The notes under the pieces: generated by a model
Seen by the model: the letters and a program-made list of their open reading frames with translations, nothing else
What the model was told of the DNA's origin: nothing
Databases searched by the model: none
Position numbers and translations under genes: made by a program
In this document: positions 42,958-47,243 of the stretch, piece by piece
Position numbering within the stretch: the first letter of the stretch is position 1
Layout: each line of letters opens with the position of its first letter
Origin: an uncultured Bacteroidia bacterium
GTDB lineage: Bacteria > Bacteroidota > Bacteroidia > Bacteroidales > ML635J-15
Direction: 5' to 3'
Length of the DNA stretch: 47,243 nucleotides
Assembly: GCA_902762455.1 (NCBI GenBank)
Contig: CACWOG010000001.1
Span: 1 to 47,243 of the forward strand

Positions 42958-43041
42958 CTACTTGCGTACGGTGTCGCACACCTCGATGATGGTGGTAGCA
43001 ACCGTAACGACAATAGTCAGCACCTTTATAAACGTACCCAT
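42958..43041 (-). CDS. Tiny membrane peptide, array gene 4 (type A)
   Basis: 27 residues: MGTFIKVLTIVVTVATTII, then EVCDTVRK. It aligns without gaps with array gene 1 (M-x-x-F-(I/L)-K-(V/I)-L, then A-T-x-I-I). GGAGG 5 nt before the ATG. Confidence 0.65.
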   Translation of the reverse strand: MGTFIKVLTIVVTVATTIIEVCDTVRK

Positions 43042-43178
43042 ATCGTCCTCCGCTTTTGGTTAAACAATCCCTCATCACCACCACACCAAGTTCCTTGGTT
43101 TTGCCCGCAGACGAGGTTTGCGGACTTTGTTTCCGATGTTTTGTCTGATTTATTTTTCATAATAGGTTTGTTCCTCAT
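43026..43178 (-). CDS. Doubtful 50-codon frame through leader copy 3 (array frame 3)
   Basis: The frame from the ATG at 43178 has a polar start (MRNKPIMKNKSDKTSETKSA), then reads through leader element copy 3 and overlaps array gene 4. Only its first 18 or so codons lie outside the RNA element. The rest follows a frame that stops in other copies, so the downstream part is probably not selected as protein. A short leader peptide is possible. Confidence 0.2.
   Translation of the reverse strand: MRNKPIMKNKSDKTSETKSANLVCGQNQGTWCGGDEGLFNQKRRTIWVRL
43042..43125 (-). promoter_or_regulatory. Structured leader element R, copy 3
   Basis: CCTCGTC pairs with GATGAGG (one G-U) and encloses ACCAAG-GAA-CTTGGT. 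GCGGAGG lies before the start of array gene 4. The outer stem differs in sequence from copies 4 and 5 but keeps the pairing. Confidence 0.72.
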
Positions 43179-43196
43179 ATTAATTTTTCATTTTTT

Positions 43197-43267
43197 GTGG
43201 CCGGCCGTTGTTGGCGACCGGACCAGGGTTAAACCTGTGGAGGCCTTCCACCTCCGTTATTCGTCAC
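43197..43267 (-). repeat. GC-rich 71-nt element, copy 1
   Basis: Same element as at 42414-42484, 69 of 71 bases identical, so either recently duplicated or strongly constrained. It follows array gene 2 (type B) and precedes frame 3. Potential hairpins as in copy 2. No T-run follows, so it is not an ordinary terminator. Confidence 0.8.
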
Positions 43268-43289
43268 TAAGCTCTTGCAGTTTCCAACA

Positions 43290-43433
43290 CTACTTCTGCT
43301 TTTCCTGATCGTCGCGTCTCTGCTTTGCTTCGCGCACTTCGTTGACTGTGGTCAACACAGTGCCTGCGATAGTTCCTGCAGCAACGAGGATAGAAAGAGC
43401 TGTGTTGAAATTGTTCCAACCGTTTCCCTTCAT
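43290..43433 (-). CDS. Tiny membrane peptide, array gene 2 (type B)
   Basis: 47 residues: polar start (MKGNGWNNFN), transmembrane segment (TALSILVAAGTIAGTVLTTV), then a strongly charged tail (NEVREAKQRRDDQEKQK). Paralogous in layout and in the AG-x-VL segment to array gene 6. The ribosome-binding site is weak here (AAAGAAAGTTGATAGT). Confidence 0.65.
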   Translation of the reverse strand: MKGNGWNNFNTALSILVAAGTIAGTVLTTVNEVREAKQRRDDQEKQK

Positions 43434-43521
43434 ACTATCAACTTTCTTTTTTGCGTTTAATACTCGCCAACCACCTTCACACCAATTTTCTTGGTTCTGC
43501 CCACAGGTTGACTTTGCGGAC
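43434..43521 (-). promoter_or_regulatory. Structured leader element R, copy 1
   Basis: GTCAACC pairs with GGTTGGC (one G-U) and encloses ACCAA-GAAAA-TTGGT. Relative to copy 4 a G-C pair has become A-U, which is a compensatory change. Confidence 0.72.
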
Positions 43522-43540
43522 ACGAGTCTCTGCTCAGCGA

Positions 43541-43624
43541 CTAGCTGCAAACGATGTTCATTATCTTTATGATAGCGGTAGCAATCGTCGCAATGCAAGC
43601 CAGTATCTTCAGAAATGCTGTCAT
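43541..43624 (-). CDS. Tiny membrane peptide, array gene 1 (type A)
   Basis: 27 residues: MTAFLKILACIATIATAII, then KIMNIVCS. One hydrophobic helix with two Lys. First gene of the array. GAGG lies 4 nt before the ATG at 43624. Homologous to array gene 4. Confidence 0.6.
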   Translation of the reverse strand: MTAFLKILACIATIATAIIKIMNIVCS

Positions 43625-43712
43625 AATGCCTCATCTCTTTTTGTTTAACACTCTCTCGCCACCCTCATACCAAAACTTCATTTTGGCTTGCCCGCAGACG
43701 AGATTTACGGAC
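43625..43712 (-). promoter_or_regulatory. Structured leader element R, copy 0 (first)
   Basis: TCTCGTC pairs with GGCGAGA (one G-U) and encloses CCAAAA-TGAAG-TTTTGG, the most diverged apical stem, still fully paired. TGCGGGCAAG between the two stems is shared with the other copies. Confidence 0.7.
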
Positions 43713-43820
43713 AAAAGAAACGGAAGCGCATCAGGTTTTATTTTTATGAGACTCCGCCTCTTCAAACTTTTGTAAATTTAGTTGTGATGATTAAATCATC
43801 ATAATAAAAGTTTTGAAACG

Positions 43821-43851
43821 CAAAAGTAGTGTTTTTTTTATTACCACCAAA
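43821..43851 (-). promoter_or_regulatory. Perfect Bacteroidota promoter driving the peptide array
   Basis: Minus strand: TTTG (43851-43848), 19-nt spacer, TACTTTTG (43828-43821). Start near 43814. The early transcript holds a 17-nt perfect palindrome, TGATGATT-T-AATCATCA (43801-43785 on the minus strand). The first leader element begins about 100 nt downstream. Confidence 0.8.
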
Positions 43852-44192
43852 ACTTTTCCTCTTTTTTTTAAAAAAGTTGTGTTTATATTTGCAATGCATT
43901 TATAATCAATTGTTTGCAAGATTGCATTCTTGCGATTTTTGGGAAAAACATCCGTTTTTTTGCATCAAAATTATCATTCCCCGACTTCCACAATCGCGCC
44001 AAACGTCATTTTCTTGTGCAAGTTCCTCAGAATTTGCATTCGATGAAATACTTATCTATGGCGAATGTTCGAGTTATGATACCTCTGGTTTGCAAAGTTA
44101 TTCTTCAGGTCAGCCGTTAGAATTCATTTGTTGGCATTACCATTAGTGGCGGTTTTCATTCTTAGCAATTCCTTTGTTTTTGCTTTCGAATC
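43852..44192. other. Intergenic region between the peptide array and the NTPase gene
   Basis: No convincing gene. TATATTTG at 43884-43891 on the plus strand matches the -7 consensus but lacks a -33 partner. TTTTTTTAAAAAA at 43862-43875 is a simple palindrome. A plus-strand frame of 105 codons here has no recognisable features. Confidence 0.4.
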
Positions 44193-47100
44193 CTAAAACC
44201 TTACGCCAAGCAGAGCCAACCATTCAGGTTGCACCTTTGTGTTAGGGTTGTTCTCAATTTCAATACCCTTGCTAGCAAGATACTCAACAATTGCTGCAGA
44301 TGATACATTGAAGAAAGCTGCTACGGCACTTAATCTTTTGGCCTTACCTATTGCGTTATCTTCAATTTGTTTTGCTTCTTCGTCATCTTTCTGAACGCGA
44401 TCATTCTCCTTTGTTCCATTAACATTTTCTGTATACTTGATGGCGGTTTCGTTCAAGACCTTCGAGTCCTTGAACTTTTCGTCGAGCATAGCCAACCATT
44501 CGGGACGTACCTTGGCATTGGGGCTGTTCTCGATTTCGATACCCCTGCTTGCGAGATATTCCACAATGGTTGATGTCGCCACATTATAAATGGCAACTAA
44601 GGCGCTTAATCTTTTGGGAGAAATATTATCCAAAGGCGGATTTTTTAATCCCCAAGAGTACCAATAGATTGGAGCAAATAAATATTGTCTTCCTCTTTTA
44701 GTAATTTTTTCTGCCATAATGCCATTGGCAAAGATGAGACGTTTTAAATCATCTGGAGTTTTAACTACTTCACTATCATCTATGAGTTTAAAAGTTATAT
44801 TAATCAAGTTCTCAAATTGCTCTCCCGTCAATGATTTAAAGCGGAATTGTTCTCCTATAGAAGTTCTGATAACTTCTTTAAACTTAAGAAGATCCTTGCT
44901 AAAAGCATCTTGTGTTAAATCTGCGAAGTATTTTTCCGTTGTTTCATCTCGGACTGCTTGTGAAGCATATATTTCAGGGGGAATGATTTCTTTAACATAT
45001 TTTTTTGTTATTGCCAAAGCTTTGTCAACTGCATTTGAGTCCATTGTGTTTATAAATGGCCTTAAACTAATAGCGGTATTATCAGCATTGGCAAGTTCCT
45101 TTTGAAAATATTCCCATGGAGTACCCAAAGAAGATGCCCCTCTAACATCTTTACCAAAAAATACCCTAATGATAGGGGTCATTTCCGCAACGGTTAATGA
45201 TTTAAATTGATTTTTAGGGAATTTATCAAAACTTTTCTTTGTGTTGTTGATATAACTGCTATCTATTCCAACCTTTTGAGCTATTGCCCAATACGCATCA
45301 CTTGCTTCTTTGTTTGAAAATATAAGTTTAAAAAAGAAACCAAACACTTCTCCTATTGACCATTCAATATGAATAATGCTATTCTCCAATCTGGCCATAT
45401 TTGTACCTTCTATTTGTCTAAATAGGTCTGTTCGCACAAAAATTTTAGGTCTAATGTTTGAAAAAGATTCGCAATTATTTCGCCAATAGTTAATTAAAGG
45501 TGAAACAGCCTTGGTCCATCTTAATGGATTAATACAAGTGTCAAGTCTGTCATATAATATAAATAATTTTTTGTTTTTTTCTTCTAATAAGTCATTAATA
45601 AGTTTAATGTCTTTTTCTATTGTGATTAAAGTCTTTACTCCATTATTTATTAGTTCGTCTATTCTTACTAATGCTTCTTTTGCATATCCAGCACCTGTAA
45701 TAGGCTTAACATAATCATGCAGTTCGCTGTTGTCTCTAATGGTCTTAAATTCTGTGTTAAGAAGAAGGACATTCCAAGTATAAATCTGCCAAAAGGCATT
45801 AAAGTAAAATTCAGGTTCTTCAATATTAGAGTACCTAATATTCTCAAATACTAGAGATGATTCATTTGTGGGTAAGATGTTTATGAAAATAGGGTCAGAT
45901 ACATTGTTTCCATTAGATCCTGCCCATTTCTGAATATTTCTTGCGATATTTTTGTCCGCTAATGCCTTATATAGGTATGTTTTTCCCGTTCCCTTATAGC
46001 CTTGAATTAGAAATTTCTTTGGGTCAAATAGACCTTTCATACATTCACGATAAAAGAATTGTTCGTCATTTATCTGTGTGTCTTCTGCAAAGTTAGAAAC
46101 ATTTTTTAAGGTATTCTTTAGATGTTTTAATATAGTATTACGAAGTTTAATAGCTGGGGTATTTTTAGAATAAGTAGAATAAGGTTGCGTGGTTTTGAAG
46201 AAATAATTATTTAATTTTTCAAACAATGCGTTGAAATCTTGGATTTTATTGCCTTGTATTGATTCTACAAATTCATAATCCGATTGTTCATCCCCTGTTC
46301 CGATTTTTTCGAGAGAAGCATTCCTATGTAAATACAAAAAGGGGAGAAGAGAATCTTTAGATTCATCGCCAATATAATTGATGAATCCACGAACTTGACT
46401 TTCGTGATCTTCTACCCATTTTTGTTGAGCATTTTCTGGCAATATTGAAAAAACCAGTTGTAATTTAAAGGAATTTGATTTTTTGTAATATTCTTTTAAC
46501 AAATTAATTAGTCCAGGCTGGGTTTGACGGCTAAATCCGAAGAATCCTACTACGTATGATGATAAGTGCAGAGCTGCAGTTCCAAAGATATCATTAAATC
46601 CAGTTCTGGAATCAATAAGAATAATATCTGGCTTAATAGTCTCGCGTATTTTTTTAAACAAAAGATTGAAACTATCTATGACCGATTGAACGCTTGATAG
46701 ATTAATTTTTGCAAGTCCTTCAAGGTAGTCGTTTCTGTCTGTGCTACTTTCTAAGTCTGAATAACCCTCATTAAGGTTGCCTGCAGGAACTAACCAAATA
46801 TTATCTAGATTATTATATGCAAAGTTGTTTTTGTTATCATTACCTACATTTATTATGTAATCACTAATATCCAACTCTTCTGGATTGGATAAGAACTGAG
46901 CATCACTAATGAATTCTACTAGTCCATTTTTTTTGCCACTATTAAGTTCTGTGTGTTCCGATAAGTCAAAAAAGTTTAGATAGCCTGGTGCTTCCAAATC
47001 ACAGTCAATAATAACAACAGTTTTGTTTTTGGGTGCATCTTTTTGGGCAGCAAGACTTATTGCATACGCGACCATCGTTGTCGTTCTTCCCATACCTCCT

Positions 47101-47243
47101 TTGTAACTATAGAAAGTTACTATTGGTATTTGTCTATCATTATTCGGTGATAGATATGGCGGTTGCTTTTCTTTTAAAAATGAATCAAACCGATATCGCG
47201 GTCCCCAGTCTATTTTATTAAAAAAAAAAAAAAAAATATTAAG
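44193..47243 (-). CDS. Large two-NTPase protein: KGGxGRT ParA-like domain, second P-loop domain, two IF2-N-like domains (5' end missing)
   Basis: At least 1016 codons are open to the window end; the true start is outside. The frame gives PIVTFYSYKGGMGRTTTM (visible residues 39-56), a deviant Walker A of the ParA/MinD class, then IIDCDLEAPGYLNFFD and Walker B IILIDSRTGF (near 208). A second ATPase follows with Walker A FLIQGYKGTGKTYLYKAL (near 410-425) and a Walker B-like LFILYDRLD (near 560). The C-terminus holds two copies (about 877-926 and 968-1016) of an IF2-N-like domain, KRLSA...VEYLAS(R/K)GIEIEN, then N(A/T)KV(R/Q)PEWLA. The ATG inside the Walker A (47093) cannot be the start. KGGxGRT ATPases often sit in defence or signalling loci. 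Function is inferred, not known. Confidence 0.75.
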   Translation of the reverse strand, partial: LNIFFFFFNKIDWGPRYRFDSFLKEKQPPYLSPNNDRQIPIVTFYSYKGGMGRTTTMVAYAISLAAQKDAPKNKTVVIIDCDLEAPGYLNFFDLSEHTELNSGKKNGLVEFISDAQFLSNPEELDISDYIINVGNDNKNNFAYNNLDNIWLVPAGNLNEGYSDLESSTDRNDYLEGLAKINLSSVQSVIDSFNLLFKKIRETIKPDIILIDSRTGFNDIFGTAALHLSSYVVGFFGFSRQTQPGLINLLKEYYKKSNSFKLQLVFSILPENAQQKWVEDHESQVRGFINYIGDESKDSLLPFLYLHRNASLEKIGTGDEQSDYEFVESIQGNKIQDFNALFEKLNNYFFKTTQPYSTYSKNTPAIKLRNTILKHLKNTLKNVSNFAEDTQINDEQFFYRECMKGLFDPKKFLIQGYKGTGKTYLYKALADKNIARNIQKWAGSNGNNVSDPIFINILPTNESSLVFENIRYSNIEEPEFYFNAFWQIYTWNVLLLNTEFKTIRDNSELHDYVKPITGAGYAKEALVRIDELINNGVKTLITIEKDIKLINDLLEEKNKKLFILYDRLDTCINPLRWTKAVSPLINYWRNNCESFSNIRPKIFVRTDLFRQIEGTNMARLENSIIHIEWSIGEVFGFFFKLIFSNKEASDAYWAIAQKVGIDSSYINNTKKSFDKFPKNQFKSLTVAEMTPIIRVFFGKDVRGASSLGTPWEYFQKELANADNTAISLRPFINTMDSNAVDKALAITKKYVKEIIPPEIYASQAVRDETTEKYFADLTQDAFSKDLLKFKEVIRTSIGEQFRFKSLTGEQFENLINITFKLIDDSEVVKTPDDLKRLIFANGIMAEKITKRGRQYLFAPIYWYSWGLKNPPLDNISPKRLSALVAIYNVATSTIVEYLASRGIEIENSPNAKVRPEWLAMLDEKFKDSKVLNETAIKYTENVNGTKENDRVQKDDEEAKQIEDNAIGKAKRLSAVAAFFNVSSAAIVEYLASKGIEIENNPNTKVQPEWLALLGVRF
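47220..47236. repeat. Homopolymer run of 17 A at the contig end
   Basis: A run of 17 A (T on the coding strand) lies 7 nt from the window end. In the NTPase frame it would encode five or more Phe, which looks unnatural, so it may be a sequencing or assembly artefact. Confidence 0.7.

Noticed and set aside
42193-43308. Plus-strand frames of 200 and 167 codons across the peptide array
   Set aside because: They share a segment only because both cross the 71-nt element. They run opposite to the promoter, the ribosome-binding sites and the short peptide genes, and have no recognisable fold.
42665-43712. CRISPR-like array
   Set aside because: Units are spaced unevenly, the repeats diverge with compensatory changes, and the spaces between them encode related peptides. 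No cas gene is present.
42665-43712. The leader element as protein-coding (a frame with CGQNQE-like residues in several copies)
   Set aside because: The frame aligns in part between copies, but stops at different points and shifts relative to the following gene, while the helices are kept. RNA constraint explains the similarity better.
43829-44146. Plus-strand 105-codon frame in the intergenic region
   Set aside because: Composition is Phe/Leu/Ser-rich from AT-rich DNA, it crosses the minus-strand promoter, and it resembles no known protein.
47091-47100. ATG at 47093 with AGGAGGT just before it as the start of the NTPase gene
   Set aside because: The apparent ribosome-binding site is the codons of the Walker A glycines (KGG). 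Starting here would cut the nucleotide-binding loop, and the frame continues upstream with plausible protein.

Overview
The window looks like a contig end from a member of the Bacteroidota, probably Bacteroidales. The evidence is the protein families (a TonB-dependent receptor with a CarboxypepD_reg-like N-terminus, a type IX secretion (T9SS) style cargo with a PorV/PorQ-type protein, many short lipoproteins, DUF4112/DUF1232/DUF1566 proteins) and repeated matches to the Bacteroidota sigma-ABfr promoter (TTTG or TTG, about 19-21 nt, then TAnnTTTG). Most genes lack a Shine-Dalgarno, as expected for the phylum. One array near the right end breaks that rule.

Left part (1-16.2 kb): the 3' end of mfd, an xth-type exonuclease, a NodB-type deacetylase, an atypical Rieske-like lipoprotein, a basic periplasmic protein, a three-gene outer-membrane operon (receptor, large secreted protein, PorV/PorQ-like barrel) ending in a strong terminator, then greA, a HIT hydrolase and tRNA-Pro(CGG). 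Middle (16.2-23.8 kb): a seven-gene minus-strand efflux operon (TetR, lipoprotein, DUF2147, thioesterase, MFP, RND pump, TolC) with a palindrome over the promoter. 24.0-27.0 kb: an SSB-like gene, two overlapping genes resembling phage/conjugative-element polyvalent-protein domains, a predicted antisense small RNA, and the ordinary ssb. 27.0-32.8 kb: bcp, recA, a TPR lipoprotein, a palindromic repeat pair, a CapA-like lipoprotein and kamD without kamE. 32.8-39.0 kb: a stand-alone LHH-type HNH nuclease, a cluster of small membrane proteins including two DUF1232 paralogues, and a DUF1566-type secreted protein behind a long, highly self-complementary leader RNA.

Right part (39.1-47.2 kb, all minus strand) is the most unusual. 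A perfect promoter at 43.82-43.85 kb leads into an array of at least seven tiny genes (27-53 codons), five of them single-helix membrane peptides. Five copies of an approximately 85-nt leader, whose helices are kept by compensatory changes, lie before five of these genes, and most copies carry a strong GGAGG ribosome-binding site. Two almost identical 71-nt GC-rich elements punctuate the array. It is followed closely by a lipoprotein with an internal duplication and, overlapping it, a lipoprotein ending in a WHH-like HNH nuclease domain. Upstream lies a large NTPase with a deviant Walker A of the KGGxGRT type, a second P-loop domain and two C-terminal IF2-N-like domains, cut off by the contig end. 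This peptide-array/nuclease-lipoprotein locus is my best candidate for an undescribed system. Its function is inferred only from layout and domains.
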